In this document: in pieces, positions 32,427 to 41,547 of the stretch
Position numbering within the stretch: position 1 is the first letter of the stretch
How the letters are laid out: each line of letters opens with the position of its first letter
Source: Sphingopyxis alaskensis RB2256
Lineage (GTDB): Bacteria; Pseudomonadota; Alphaproteobacteria; Sphingomonadales; Sphingomonadaceae
Direction of reading: 5' to 3'
Length of the DNA stretch: 64,000 nt
Assembly: GCF_000013985.1 (NCBI RefSeq)
Contig: NC_008048.1
Location: forward strand, 868,001 to 932,000
Translations under genes and position numbers: made by a program
The notes under the pieces: generated by a model
What the model was told of the DNA's origin: nothing
Databases searched by the model: none
What the model saw: only the letters and a program-made list of their open reading frames with translations

Positions 32427-34634
32427 ATGCTTGGCGACCTGAATATCGTCGAAATTGGGGAGGGGATGGCGGTCCAGGTTGCCGGCCTCATGCTGTCCGA
32501 GCTGGGGGCCGACGTTTTGAAGGTCGAACGGCCCGGTGGCGATCCCGCGCGCGGCACCGCACCCTTTGCCAACTGGAACCGGGGCAAGCGCAGTCTGGTT
32601 CTGGATCTGGACGATGCGGGCGGGCGCGAGGCGCTGGCCGAACGGCTGGCGGGCGCCGATGCGCTGCTGCACCAGTTTACCCCCGCGCGTGCCCGCGCGC
32701 TCGGCCTGGACGACGCCAGCCTTGCCCGAACCTATCCCCATCTCGTGGTCTGCGCGATCACCGGATCGCCGATGGGCCATCCCGATGTCGAACGCAGCGA
32801 CGACGAACTGCTCGTCGCCGCACGGATCGGCGCGCTCTATGAAAATGACGGCTATCGCGCGGGGCCGATCGTCTATCGCTATCGGCAGGGGAGTTGGGCG
32901 GCCGCGCATCTGGCCGCCGCCGGCATTCTGGCGCGGTTGGTCATGCGCCTCCGGTCGGGGCGCGGCGGCGCCGCCCACACCTCGATTTTTCAGGGCTATA
33001 TGTCGACGCTGCCGCTGGTCTGGGCGCGCAACAGCGAAGGCCCGATGCCCAACCCCGAAACCTATCCGCCCGACCAGGCGCGACCGATCGCGCAACAACT
33101 GTTCCAGTGTCAGGACGGCGACTGGTTGCAGATCATGGATCCCACCCGCCAGTTCGATTATGCCACCATGCCGACGATGTGGGAGGTGATGGCCGAAGCG
33201 GACATCGACCTCGAAACCCCGCAAGGGGTGGAGGACGCCTTTCGCCGTCGTCCGCTTTCGGACTGGCTGGCCGATCTTCGCGCCGCCGACATCGCTGCCG
33301 AACCCGCCTATCCGATGGGCGAGGTGCTGCGGCACGAGGAGGTGATCGCCAATGGCTATGTCATTGAAGTCGATGATCCGCAGCTTGGGCTGACCCGCCA
33401 ACCCAACACACCCTTTCACAGCGACGCCGATCTGCGGCAAGGCCGTCCCGCGCCGCGGCTTGGCGAGGGTGGCGAGCGACGATGGACGGCCAGGGTCGCC
33501 TCCTCCGCTAGCGGCGCACCCTCCCAGGTGCTCGAAGGCGTCCGGGTGCTTGATTTCGGCATGTTCCTTGCGGGGCCGATGGGACCGTCGATGATGGGCG
33601 ACATGGGGGCGAACGTGATCAAGGTGGAGGCGCTGACCGGCGACCGCATCCGCTTCATGCACCGTTATTTTCAGGCGGCGGCGCGCTCGAAGCGCAGCCT
33701 GGCACTCGATCTTCGCAAGCCGGAAGCGCAGCCGATATTGAAACGCCTCCTCGAATGGGCCGAAGTCGTACACCATAATATGCGCTTCAAGGGTGCGGCC
33801 AAGCTGGGGTTGAGCGAAGAGGGCATTCGCGCGCACAATCCCAATGTCGCCTTCAACTATTCCAGCGCCTATGGCCAGCGCGGGGCGCGGGGCAATTGGC
33901 CGGGTTATGATTCCATCTTCAACGCGATCGCAGGCTGGGAACTCGAAAACGCCGGAGAGGGGAATAGACCGATTTTCAACCGTCCGGGCACGATGGACGT
34001 GTCCACTGCGCAAAGCTGCCTCGTCGAACTGACGGCGTCTCTCTATGCCCTGCGGACGACCGGACGCGGCTATACGACGCAAACGTCGCTGCTCGGGCTT
34101 GCGGCCTTCACGCAGGGCGAGCGGCTGATCGGGCCGGACGGAGAACTCACCGAAACCTATCACCTCAGCAGGGATCAGACCGGCTTTTCGCCCTGGCACC
34201 GCATCTATGCCTGCGCGGATGGCCAATGGATCGCGGTGGCGGCCCATACGCAAAAACGCCGCGATGCCATGGCCGGGGTTTTCGGTGTGGGCCCCGCGGA
34301 TTTCGAACGGGTTGCCCGCGAACGCAATTCGGGCGATCTGCTCGCCGCGTTGGAGACAGCCGGCGTGCCGGTGGATCGTGTCAGCTTCGACGATGCGATG
34401 AACCGTTTTTTCGACGATCCCGTCCACCGGGAAATGGGTCTGGTTTCGGTTCTGCCGCAGCCGCTGTACGGCATCGTCGAGCAGCCCGGCGCTTTCTGGA
34501 ACTTTGGCGACACGCCAATTGCATTCCGCTATTGCTGTCCGGCCGTAGGTGAGCATAGCGATGAAATATTGCGCGAAATCGGCTTTTCGGATGTCGAGAT
34601 CGCGGAGTTTCGCGCTCAGGGAGTTGTCGGATGA
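32427..34634 (+). CDS. Double-domain CoA transferase (CaiB/BaiF family III)
   Basis: A 735-residue protein made of two family III CoA-transferase units. Unit 1, about residues 1-365, begins LNIVEIGEGMAVQVAGLMLSELGADVLKVERPGG. Unit 2, about 375-735, begins VRVLDFGMFLAGPMGPSMMG and contains YDSIFNAIAGWE near the expected catalytic Asp. In unit 1 the equivalent region (ERSDDELLVAARIGAL) is more divergent. Family III enzymes move CoA between carboxylates; the usual protein is ~400 residues and forms interlocked dimers, so the fusion may be a built-in dimer. ATG 32427 follows DUF35 by 4 bp. Confidence 0.88.
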   Translation: MLGDLNIVEIGEGMAVQVAGLMLSELGADVLKVERPGGDPARGTAPFANWNRGKRSLVLDLDDAGGREALAERLAGADALLHQFTPARARALGLDDASLARTYPHLVVCAITGSPMGHPDVERSDDELLVAARIGALYENDGYRAGPIVYRYRQGSWAAAHLAAAGILARLVMRLRSGRGGAAHTSIFQGYMSTLPLVWARNSEGPMPNPETYPPDQARPIAQQLFQCQDGDWLQIMDPTRQFDYATMPTMWEVMAEADIDLETPQGVEDAFRRRPLSDWLADLRAADIAAEPAYPMGEVLRHEEVIANGYVIEVDDPQLGLTRQPNTPFHSDADLRQGRPAPRLGEGGERRWTARVASSASGAPSQVLEGVRVLDFGMFLAGPMGPSMMGDMGANVIKVEALTGDRIRFMHRYFQAAARSKRSLALDLRKPEAQPILKRLLEWAEVVHHNMRFKGAAKLGLSEEGIRAHNPNVAFNYSSAYGQRGARGNWPGYDSIFNAIAGWELENAGEGNRPIFNRPGTMDVSTAQSCLVELTASLYALRTTGRGYTTQTSLLGLAAFTQGERLIGPDGELTETYHLSRDQTGFSPWHRIYACADGQWIAVAAHTQKRRDAMAGVFGVGPADFERVARERNSGDLLAALETAGVPVDRVSFDDAMNRFFDDPVHREMGLVSVLPQPLYGIVEQPGAFWNFGDTPIAFRYCCPAVGEHSDEILREIGFSDVEIAEFRAQGVVG

Positions 34635-36010
34635 CGAGGCTCCCCGCCTCGCTGCTTCCCGAAGGGCTGACCGCTGCTGTCGAAGAGGCCAGCGGCGCGC
34701 GGGTCGTCGCGGTTCGACCGCGCGGCGGGGGCGGCGCCTCGCGCGACGGGGCGGAACTGGATCTGGCCTGGCCCGACGGACGCACCGCCAGCGCCTATAT
34801 GAATTACGACGTCCATCGGGCGGGGGCGGGCGATGATGCGTCCTTCCTGCGCGAGGCTGCAGTTTTGCGCGCGCTGTCGGGTCCGCTGGCGTTGGCCGGG
34901 GTGCGCGTCGCGCCCTATTATGCCTCAGTGCCAGATCAACGCGCGCTCGTTTGCGGGCTGGTTGCCGGATGCGACCGTTTCGGCGCGATCACCGATCCGG
35001 TTCAGCGCGATGCGCTCGCCGCCGATTTCATGGCACAGCTGGCCGCGCTCCATCGCATCGACATTGCGAAACAGCCCATCGAAGGCATGGGACCGATCGA
35101 ATCCGCCGATGTGTTTGCGCGGCGCCGTATCGCCGGTCTGCGCGCGGGGAACAGCGGCCGCGCCTGGGATCCGTTGATCCATCTTGCGCTCGATTGGCTG
35201 GAGGCCAATATCCCCGCCGACATGCCGCCGCCGGCCATCGTTCACGGTGACGCCGGGCCGGGCAATTTCCTGTTCGAAGGCGACCGCGTGACCGCGTTGC
35301 TGGACTGGGAACTGGTCCATTATGGCGACCCGATGGCCGATCTGGCGATGCTCTGCTTGCGGATGCTGTTTCAGGGCTTCGTGCCCTTGCCCCAGGCGTT
35401 CGCGGCATATGAAGCGGCGGGGGGGCATAGCGTCGACCGCGCGCGGCTGCGCTTTTGGCGGCTTTTATTTCAGACGGCTTTCGCCCGGCGTTCGCGCTAC
35501 GACGATCCCGACGCCCCGCCGCCGCCCAATCTCGGCATGAACCTCGTCTATTCGACGATCCACCGCCGCGTTCTGTCGCAGGCGCTGGCAGAGGCGGCGG
35601 GGGTCGCCTTGCCGCCAGTGGCGATGCCCGATGCGGCGCCGGGCGCCCATGATCGCAGCTTTGCCGTCGCGCTCGACGATATTCGCGACACGATCGTCCC
35701 CCGCCTTTCGGACCAGCAGGCGGCGGTTAAGGCAAAAGGCTTGGCGCGGCTCATCAAATGGTGGCGGGCGATCGAACGCTATCAGCCAGGCTTCCACGCT
35801 GCCGAGCGGCTGGAGATAAGCGCCGCGCTGCGACGCGATTTTCCGGATCATGGCGCGGCCTGGTCGGCCTTCTGTCAGGCGGTAAGCGACGGCGGCATCG
35901 AAACGGAAGCAGCGATCATCCTCTGCAACGCGCACGCCGCCAGGGAAGCCGCGTTGCTTGCCGATTCGATGGGCGGCCTTGCGGAGACCAGGCTGGCGCC
36001 GCTCGACTAG
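34631..36010 (+). CDS. Phosphotransferase family protein (APH-like, extended)
   Basis: A 459-residue aminoglycoside-phosphotransferase-fold protein, ~100 residues longer than the one at 1236-2300. Motifs are VHGDAGPGNFLFEGD and LLDWELVHYGDPMADLAML. The extra C-terminal helical region (about 330-459) has no motif I recognise. It overlaps the double CoA transferase by 4 nt, so it belongs to the aldolase operon and probably phosphorylates a hydroxylated acyl-CoA or related intermediate. That substrate is inferred from context. Confidence 0.82.
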   Translation: MTRLPASLLPEGLTAAVEEASGARVVAVRPRGGGGASRDGAELDLAWPDGRTASAYMNYDVHRAGAGDDASFLREAAVLRALSGPLALAGVRVAPYYASVPDQRALVCGLVAGCDRFGAITDPVQRDALAADFMAQLAALHRIDIAKQPIEGMGPIESADVFARRRIAGLRAGNSGRAWDPLIHLALDWLEANIPADMPPPAIVHGDAGPGNFLFEGDRVTALLDWELVHYGDPMADLAMLCLRMLFQGFVPLPQAFAAYEAAGGHSVDRARLRFWRLLFQTAFARRSRYDDPDAPPPPNLGMNLVYSTIHRRVLSQALAEAAGVALPPVAMPDAAPGAHDRSFAVALDDIRDTIVPRLSDQQAAVKAKGLARLIKWWRAIERYQPGFHAAERLEISAALRRDFPDHGAAWSAFCQAVSDGGIETEAAIILCNAHAAREAALLADSMGGLAETRLAPLD

Positions 36011-36041
36011 GGTCCTGACCCTGGAACTCCCCGATCGATTT

Positions 36042-36056
36042 TTGACACTATGTCAA
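36042..36056. promoter_or_regulatory. Inverted repeat TTGAC-N5-GTCAA before the HSD-like SDR
   Basis: A perfect TTGACA-CTA-TGTCAA repeat in the 108-bp gap after the phosphotransferase gene, 62 bp before the SDR start. The same arms and spacing recur at 37689 and 46928. Probably an operator of the TetR protein encoded at 36966-37622. Confidence 0.6.
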
Positions 36057-36118
36057 TGGCGCGTCTTGTTCGATTTCTATTTGATTTTCGAGAAAAACTA
36101 GAAGTGAGAGAGGGTGGT

Positions 36119-36943
36119 ATGGCAAAGGATATTCTGGGCTACGCGGGCAAACGTGTCGTCGTCATGGGTTGCTTTTCGGGAACTGGCGAAGCTTGCGCGC
36201 GATTGCTGGTGGAACTGGGCGCCGAGGTGCACGGCGCCGACATCAAGCCCTCGCCGGTCGGCCTTGCTTCCTTCACTGAAGTCGATCTGAAAGACCCCGA
36301 GGCGATTGCCGCCGGTATCGCGAAGATCGGCGGCAAGATAGACGCCGTTTTCAACGTCTCCGGCCTGCCACAGACCTTTCCGGGCGAGGATGTCATTACG
36401 GTCAACTTCCTGGGCATTCGCGCATGGACCGAAGGCTGGATTCCGCACCTCAACCCAGGCGCCGCGATCGTATCCGTGTCGTCGCTCGGCGGCATGAAAT
36501 GGCTGACCCGTCAGCCGCTGCTGCGCGAACTCCTCGCCATTACCGATTTCGACGAAGCGCGGAAATGGTATCGCGAACGCGCCGAGGAGATCGGCGATCC
36601 CTATAGCCTTGCCAAGGAAGCGGTGAATACCTGGACCCAGGTTCGCGCCCCCGACCTGATCGGGCAGGACATCCGCATCAATTGCACGATGCCCAGCCCC
36701 ATCGACACGCCGATGCTTGGCGAATTTCGCAAGGTCGCCGGGGATGCGGTGCTCAGCGCCTTTGCCAAGGCAAAGGGACGCTATTCGACAGCCGAGGAAC
36801 AGGCATTGCCGTTGATCCTGCTAAACAGCGATGCAGCACGCTTCATCAGCGGGGTGTGCCTGCCCGTCGACGCGGGCCTGGCTGGCGGACTGGCGACGGG
36901 CGTGCTCGACATTCAGAAAATGATCGCCGAGGCGTCGGCTTGA
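36119..36943 (+). CDS. SDR family oxidoreductase, 3-alpha-hydroxysteroid dehydrogenase-like
   Basis: A 274-residue SDR resembling 3-alpha-HSD/carbonyl reductase of Comamonas: GCFSGTGEACARLL, AVFNVSGLPQ in place of NNAG, VNFLGIRAWTE, VSVSSLGGMKW, a long insert before PYSLAKEAVN (catalytic Tyr and Lys), and FISGVCLPVDAGLAGG. I use ATG 36119, just after GAGAGAGGGTGGT; the longer frame upstream would include the operator. The steroid dehydrogenase assignment is by resemblance and the substrate could differ. Confidence 0.85.
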   Translation: MAKDILGYAGKRVVVMGCFSGTGEACARLLVELGAEVHGADIKPSPVGLASFTEVDLKDPEAIAAGIAKIGGKIDAVFNVSGLPQTFPGEDVITVNFLGIRAWTEGWIPHLNPGAAIVSVSSLGGMKWLTRQPLLRELLAITDFDEARKWYRERAEEIGDPYSLAKEAVNTWTQVRAPDLIGQDIRINCTMPSPIDTPMLGEFRKVAGDAVLSAFAKAKGRYSTAEEQALPLILLNSDAARFISGVCLPVDAGLAGGLATGVLDIQKMIAEASA

Positions 36944-36965
36944 CCGGCGCGGGGTCTGCTGAACG

Positions 36966-37622
36966 TCAGTCCCTGACGCCCAGCATCATCGCGAGGCTGT
37001 GCGCCGCTGCGGCTTTCAGACTGGCGTATCCGACGCGATCTTCCTCCCGGCTCATCGGCCCGATCGCCGAAAGGCGTTCGAGCATCATCAAGATCGTGCC
37101 GGCGCAGGCGCGCGGCGAAAGCGACGCCGGGATGCGCCCGGCCGTCTGCGCGCGCTCGATCTGGTGACTGATCGCATTCATGATCGGCAAGGCCTGCGTC
37201 ATCCGGGCCTCGTAAAAACGGTCATCGCCCTCGTCGGCAGCCAGGTTGCGGACGACGAAGATCGTGCGATTGTTGTTCCAAAGGGCGGTATATTCTTCGA
37301 CAAAGGCGGCAGCGGCCTCGGCCCCACCCGGCGCCAGCCAGTCGCGCGCCATCAACGCCTCCAGTTCGGGAGAGGTCTGGCTGCTATTTTCCAGCGCCGC
37401 GAGCACCGCTTCGGGCACCCCCTTGAAATAGACATAGAAGGTTGCGGGCGACGTATTCGCGGCGCGCGCGACATCAACCACCGACACATCGCGCAGTCCG
37501 TGCGTTTTCAGCAGCTCGACCGTCGCCTCAATCAATTGTCGCCGTGTCCGCTGTCCCTTTGCCCCCAGCTTGCGACCATTTCGTTCGGGCGCGGGAGCTT
37601 GCGCGAGCGCCGGTTCGTTCAT
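36966..37622 (-). CDS. TetR/AcrR family transcriptional regulator
   Basis: A 218-residue TetR protein. HTH: RRQLIEATVELLKTHGLRDVSVVDVARAANTSPATFYVYFKG. The ligand domain includes YTALWNNNRTIFVVRNLAADEGDDRF, seen in the KstR2/FadR-like actinobacterial-type TetR group. I use the ATG at 37620-37622; a TTG seven codons earlier is possible. A perfect TTGACGTATCGTCAA lies in the divergent gap to the SDR-MFS operon, with two more copies elsewhere, so it probably controls itself and several distant operons. Confidence 0.88.
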   Translation of the reverse strand: MNEPALAQAPAPERNGRKLGAKGQRTRRQLIEATVELLKTHGLRDVSVVDVARAANTSPATFYVYFKGVPEAVLAALENSSQTSPELEALMARDWLAPGGAEAAAAFVEEYTALWNNNRTIFVVRNLAADEGDDRFYEARMTQALPIMNAISHQIERAQTAGRIPASLSPRACAGTILMMLERLSAIGPMSREEDRVGYASLKAAAAHSLAMMLGVRD

Positions 37623-37688
37623 CAATAGCCTGTCCTGCCCCAATTTTCGCCCATCATCCTAACAGCGGGGTTGCGATATGGCAAAAAA

Positions 37689-37703
37689 TTGACGTATCGT
37701 CAA
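37689..37703. promoter_or_regulatory. TetR-type operator TTGACGTATCGTCAA (divergent tetR / SDR)
   Basis: A perfect inverted repeat, TTGACG-TAT-CGTCAA, in the 116-bp divergent region, 66 bp from the tetR ATG and 35 bp from the SDR ATG. Autoregulatory position is typical of TetR proteins. Shares TTGAC-N5-GTCAA with 36042 and 46928. Confidence 0.68.
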
Positions 37704-37738
37704 AAATAACAGGAAAACACGGAAATCGGGGATTCGGG

Positions 37739-38521
37739 ATGGAAAGGCTGGCTGGCAAGGCCGCGATCGTAACCGGCGCGTCAAAGGGGATGGGGCGGCA
37801 TTTCGTTGCCGCGCTGGTGGAAAACGGGATGCGTGTCGCCTGCCTTGCGCGGCCTTCCGACGAACTGGCATCGCTGGCCGACGATTTCGGGGAAGCGGTG
37901 CTGGCTCTGCCTTGTGACGTTACGGTTCCCGAAGCCGTCGATAGAGCCGTTGCACGGGCGGTGGAGGCGTTCGGCCACCTCGACGTGGTGATTGCCAATG
38001 CCGCCGTCTATCACCCCTTCGCTTTCGAGCAAGGCAGCGACGACATGATCCGCAACCATGTCGATATCAATGTCCTGGGGGTTGCCTGGCTGATCCGCGC
38101 CAGCATTCCGCACCTGCGCGCCACCGGGGGACAGATCGTCGCGATCAGCAGCGAATCGGTGCGAATGCCCTTTCCGATGCTGGCGCTTTACGCTGCGACA
38201 AAGGCAGCAGTCGAAACCCTGTGCAACGGGCTGCGCGACGAGCTGCGATCCGACGATATTCGCGTCACCATATTGCGTTCGGGTTCGGTGAAGGGCGGTT
38301 CGGGCGGAAAAGCCTGGTCACAGGAAACCGTCGCCGCCTTTTACAAGAAAATCGTCGAAACCGGCCACGCTGCAATGAGCGGGGACTCGGCGACCCCGGA
38401 ATCGATGGCCGAAGCCTTGCTGGCCGTCATCGGTCTGCCAGCCGACATCGGCGTCGATCTCATCGAGGTGCGCGCCGCACAGGAAGGGGCGCCCGAGGGA
38501 GCAAAGCAGGTAGCCGAATAG
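37739..38521 (+). CDS. SDR family oxidoreductase
   Basis: A 260-residue SDR: TGASKGMGRHF for cofactor, VIANAAVYHP in the NNAG position, catalytic Ser in AISSESVRMPF, YAATK, and a C-terminus that ends without the usual DGG motif (VDLIEVRAAQEGAPE), as in the sepiapterin-reductase/YciK-like branch. ATG 37739 is the first start after the tetR operator; an upstream extension would run across the regulator gene. First gene of the SDR-MFS-DUF35-thiolase operon. Confidence 0.87.
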   Translation: MERLAGKAAIVTGASKGMGRHFVAALVENGMRVACLARPSDELASLADDFGEAVLALPCDVTVPEAVDRAVARAVEAFGHLDVVIANAAVYHPFAFEQGSDDMIRNHVDINVLGVAWLIRASIPHLRATGGQIVAISSESVRMPFPMLALYAATKAAVETLCNGLRDELRSDDIRVTILRSGSVKGGSGGKAWSQETVAAFYKKIVETGHAAMSGDSATPESMAEALLAVIGLPADIGVDLIEVRAAQEGAPEGAKQVAE

Positions 38522-38522
38522 G

Positions 38523-39917
38523 GTGGGGGACCGGCGCAACCTGCCGTTGTTGATCGGCGCCCTCTGGGTCGCGGAAGTCACCGGATCGTTCGAAACGGCG
38601 ATGATCCTTGCCGCGCTCAAGCGGCTGATCGAGGATTTCGGCAATCCGGCGATGGTGGGCTGGCTGATCACCGGCTATCTGATCGTCGGCGCGGCGATCG
38701 CCGCGGTGGTCGGCCGCCTCGGCGACCTGTTCGGGCGACGCCAGACGCTGATCATTGTATTGACGATCGGCGCGATCGGTTCGTTGATCAGCGCCCTGTC
38801 AACCAGCTTTCCCGTCCTCTTGGCGGGCCGCCTGATGCAGGGCGTTACCGGCGCGATCCTGCCGCTCTGTATCGGGCTGGTGCATGAAAACATGTCGAGG
38901 GACCGGGCGCCGATGGGTATCGGACTGATGATTTCCGGTGCATCGATCGGCACGGCGGCGGGGCTTGTCGTCGGCGGAATGATCGTCGACAGCTTTAACT
39001 GGCATGGGATATTCTTTGCCAGCGCGGGCCTGTGTGTGACCGCCGCGCTCGCCACCCGCGCTTTCGTCCCGGCCTCGCCGCGTCAATATGGCGGCGCCCC
39101 GGTGGACTGGATTTCGGGCTTGGCCTTTGCTCCCGGAGTGGCGCTCGTCCTCGTTTACTTCAGCATGGGCAAGACGTGGGGCTGGTCCAGTGCGTGGACC
39201 CTCGGGCCGCTGTTGACGGGCGCCTTGCTGCTGTTCTGGTGGATGCGGCACAGCCTTGCCAGCCCCAATCCTCTCATCGCGGTCCGCAGCTTTTCCAATC
39301 GTACGATCGCGATCGGCGGGGCGGTGACGGCGCTGGTGTCGATGGGGACGCTTCAGATCACCGTCTTTTTCTCCCTGCTGATGCAGGCGCCGACCTGGAC
39401 CGTCGCCGGGCTGGGATTTTCGGCGACGCTCGCGGGCCTTGCGAAGCTGCCCTCGAACCTCAGCTCGACCTTCGCGGGGCCGCTCGGCGGCTGGCTCGCG
39501 GGGCGCGGCGGCGGCCGTTTCGCGCTGGTTGTCGGCGGCGCGCTCACCACGGCGGGCTGGCTCGTCTGGTTCCTGCTCGATGTGAACAGCTTTCCGATGG
39601 TCGTCGCACAGCTCATCCTGATTTCATTCGGCGCGACGATGCTTTTTTCGGTCGCGCCGACGATCATCGCACAGGCGTCGCCGCCCGAGCGGATCAGCGA
39701 GATTTCGGGAATGCTGACCGTCATTCGCCAGCTTTTCCTGGGCATCGGTGCCCAGATGGTCACGACCCTGCTCGCGGTGGATGTCGTGCGCCGCGGGGAC
39801 GAGGTCTATCCCTCGCCCTTTTCCTACGATCTCGCCGTCACGGCGATCGTCGCACTGTGCGTCGGCGCGATCCTGATCGCCTTCCTCCTTCCCCGCTCCA
39901 TCAGGGAAACGCCATGA
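38523..39917 (+). CDS. MFS transporter, DHA2/EmrB-QacA type
   Basis: A 464-residue polytopic membrane protein. Motif A-like GRLGDLFGRRQTLI and the antiporter-type GRLMQGVTGAILPLCIGLVHE stand near the N-terminus. Roughly 12-14 hydrophobic segments agree with the drug:proton antiporter DHA2 group. Start GTG 38523, one base after the SDR stop, with a weak Shine-Dalgarno. It overlaps the DUF35 gene by 4 nt. In this setting it may export a toxic intermediate or import the growth substrate. Confidence 0.85.
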   Translation: MGDRRNLPLLIGALWVAEVTGSFETAMILAALKRLIEDFGNPAMVGWLITGYLIVGAAIAAVVGRLGDLFGRRQTLIIVLTIGAIGSLISALSTSFPVLLAGRLMQGVTGAILPLCIGLVHENMSRDRAPMGIGLMISGASIGTAAGLVVGGMIVDSFNWHGIFFASAGLCVTAALATRAFVPASPRQYGGAPVDWISGLAFAPGVALVLVYFSMGKTWGWSSAWTLGPLLTGALLLFWWMRHSLASPNPLIAVRSFSNRTIAIGGAVTALVSMGTLQITVFFSLLMQAPTWTVAGLGFSATLAGLAKLPSNLSSTFAGPLGGWLAGRGGGRFALVVGGALTTAGWLVWFLLDVNSFPMVVAQLILISFGATMLFSVAPTIIAQASPPERISEISGMLTVIRQLFLGIGAQMVTTLLAVDVVRRGDEVYPSPFSYDLAVTAIVALCVGAILIAFLLPRSIRETP

Positions 39918-40309
39918 GACCTCTTCCCGAACTCACACCCGAAAACACCGCCTTCTGGACCGGCGGCGCGCAGGGTGAATTGTTGATCGCGCGCTGCGAC
40001 GACTGCGATCATGCCATTCATCCGCCGCAGCTCGTCTGCCCCAAATGCTGGGGCACGGCGGTAAAGAGCCGGGCCGTCCCCGGCACCGGTACGGTCTACA
40101 GCTTTACCGTCAACCACCAGCCCTGGGCGCCGGGAATGGCGGTGCCCTTTGCCCTCGCGGTTGTCGATGTCGATGAAGCGCCGGGCGTCCGTATTACCGC
40201 TGAGGTGGTGAACGCACCCCCCGAAAGCGTCCATATCGGCCAGCGGATGCGCGCGGTTTTCCACGCGATCGACGACATCTGGTTCCCGCAGTGGGAGCCC
40301 GTCCAATGA
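39914..40309 (+). CDS. Zn-ribbon/OB-fold DUF35 protein
   Basis: A 131-residue DUF35 protein with zinc-ribbon ligands CDDCDHAIHPP and LVCPKCWG, then the OB fold (GTGTVYSFTVNHQPWAPGM, FALAVVDVDEAPGVRITAEV). It overlaps both neighbours by 4 nt (ATGA on each side), so stoichiometric coupling to the following thiolase-fold gene is likely. Second of three such pairs; closer in sequence to the DUF35 at 46982 (shared FTVNHxPWxP) than to the one at 31994. Confidence 0.9.
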   Translation: MRPLPELTPENTAFWTGGAQGELLIARCDDCDHAIHPPQLVCPKCWGTAVKSRAVPGTGTVYSFTVNHQPWAPGMAVPFALAVVDVDEAPGVRITAEVVNAPPESVHIGQRMRAVFHAIDDIWFPQWEPVQ

Positions 40310-41475
40310 GCATCAACGCCGCGATCACCGGGGTCGGCATGTCCGACATCGGGCGAAAGACCGGGCGCCCGGCGATGCTGCATCTGGTCGAAGCCGCGAG
40401 GCGCGCGCTGGACAGCGCCGGACTGACAAGGACCGACATCGACGGCATTTGCACCTATCCCGGAAAGGCGGACAATTCGCCCGGCATGTCGCCCCTGGGC
40501 ACGGGGGAAGTCCGCAATGCGCTGGGCCTCAGGACTCGCTGGCACAGCGCGATCCCGGATGGCCCCTCACAGATGGCGCCGATCATGGTCGCGGCAATGG
40601 CGGTCGCGACGGGGCAGGCGCGGCATGTCCTCTGCTTTCGCGCGCTTACCGAAAGCAGTTCGCAAACCGCGGCGCAGCGGGCCAGCATTCCCGGATCGGG
40701 CCGGGCGCGGCTTGGTGGCTGGTACAGCTATCTCGTTCCCGCCAATGCCATGTCGGCGTCGAACTGGGCGGGCTGGATGGCGACGCGCTATTTTCACGAA
40801 TTCGGAATGACGCGCGAGCATCTGGGGATGGTCGCCACCGGCCAGCGCGCCTTTGCCCGGCACAATCCCGCTGCGGTAATGCAGGCGCCGCTGACGATGG
40901 AGGATTATCTGGGCGCGCGAATGATCTCATCGCCCCTGGGGCTTTTCGACTGCGACGTGCCGATCGACGGGGCGTGCGTGGTCATCGTCTCGGCCGCCGA
41001 CGCCGCAAGGGATTGCGCACGGGCGCCGCTGACCATCGAGGCAATGGGGTCGGCGCTCGAATCGCAGGAAACGTGGGACCAGCGCGCCGACCTGACGACA
41101 ATGGGCGCGCACGATGCCTGCGCCGACCTGTGGTCGCGCACCGACATGAAACCGGCCGATGTCGACGTGCTCGCCCTTTATGACGGATTCAGCATTTTCG
41201 TGCCCTATTGGCTGGAGGCTTTCGGTTTCTGCGGGCATGGCGAAGCGAAGGATTTCATTGCAGAGGGGCATATCGGACCGGGCGGGCGCTATCCGGTCAA
41301 TACCGGCGGCGGCCAGTTGTCGGGCGGGCGCCTGCACGGCTTTGGCCTGCTGCACGAAGCCTGCGTGCAGCTATGGGGCGAGGGCGGCGGCCGCCAGGTA
41401 AAGGATGCCAAAGCCGCCGTCTGCGGAATGGGTGGCGGGTTTATCGCAGGGTCGATGCTGATCAGGCGGGATTAA
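40306..41475 (+). CDS. Thiolase-fold protein, Ltp2-type (probable aldolase subunit)
   Basis: A 389-residue SCP2-thiolase homologue: AITGVGMSDIGRKTGRPAM ... LFDCDVPIDGACVVIV ... VLALYDGFSIFVPYWLEAFGFCGHGEAKDF ... NTGGGQLSGGRLHGFGLLHEACVQLWG. No nucleophilic Cys is found in the expected region (GPSQMAPIMVAAMAVATGQ), so thiolysis is unlikely and retro-aldol cleavage with the coupled DUF35 partner is favoured. It resembles the protein at 47386 much more than that at 30775, so two lineages are present. Confidence 0.87.
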   Translation: MSINAAITGVGMSDIGRKTGRPAMLHLVEAARRALDSAGLTRTDIDGICTYPGKADNSPGMSPLGTGEVRNALGLRTRWHSAIPDGPSQMAPIMVAAMAVATGQARHVLCFRALTESSSQTAAQRASIPGSGRARLGGWYSYLVPANAMSASNWAGWMATRYFHEFGMTREHLGMVATGQRAFARHNPAAVMQAPLTMEDYLGARMISSPLGLFDCDVPIDGACVVIVSAADAARDCARAPLTIEAMGSALESQETWDQRADLTTMGAHDACADLWSRTDMKPADVDVLALYDGFSIFVPYWLEAFGFCGHGEAKDFIAEGHIGPGGRYPVNTGGGQLSGGRLHGFGLLHEACVQLWGEGGGRQVKDAKAAVCGMGGGFIAGSMLIRRD

Positions 41476-41547
41476 ACAGCCTTTGCGCCCCACGCGGCGC
41501 TGATCATCCCGACACGAAGCGGAGGATCCGCCATGCTCGCTTCCGTT

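Noticed and set aside
32319..34556. 745-codon minus-strand frame opposite the double CoA transferase
   Set aside because: Composition is His/Arg-rich with no motif; the plus-strand frame has two recognisable family III units.
36006..36022. AGGGTC-CT-GACCCT repeat after the phosphotransferase gene as terminator
   Set aside because: The loop would be two bases, which cannot fold cleanly, and no adjacent T-run follows the stem.
41518..41532. Short GCGGA/TCCGC hairpin as a bidirectional terminator
   Set aside because: Only 5 bp of stem and no T-tract on either strand.
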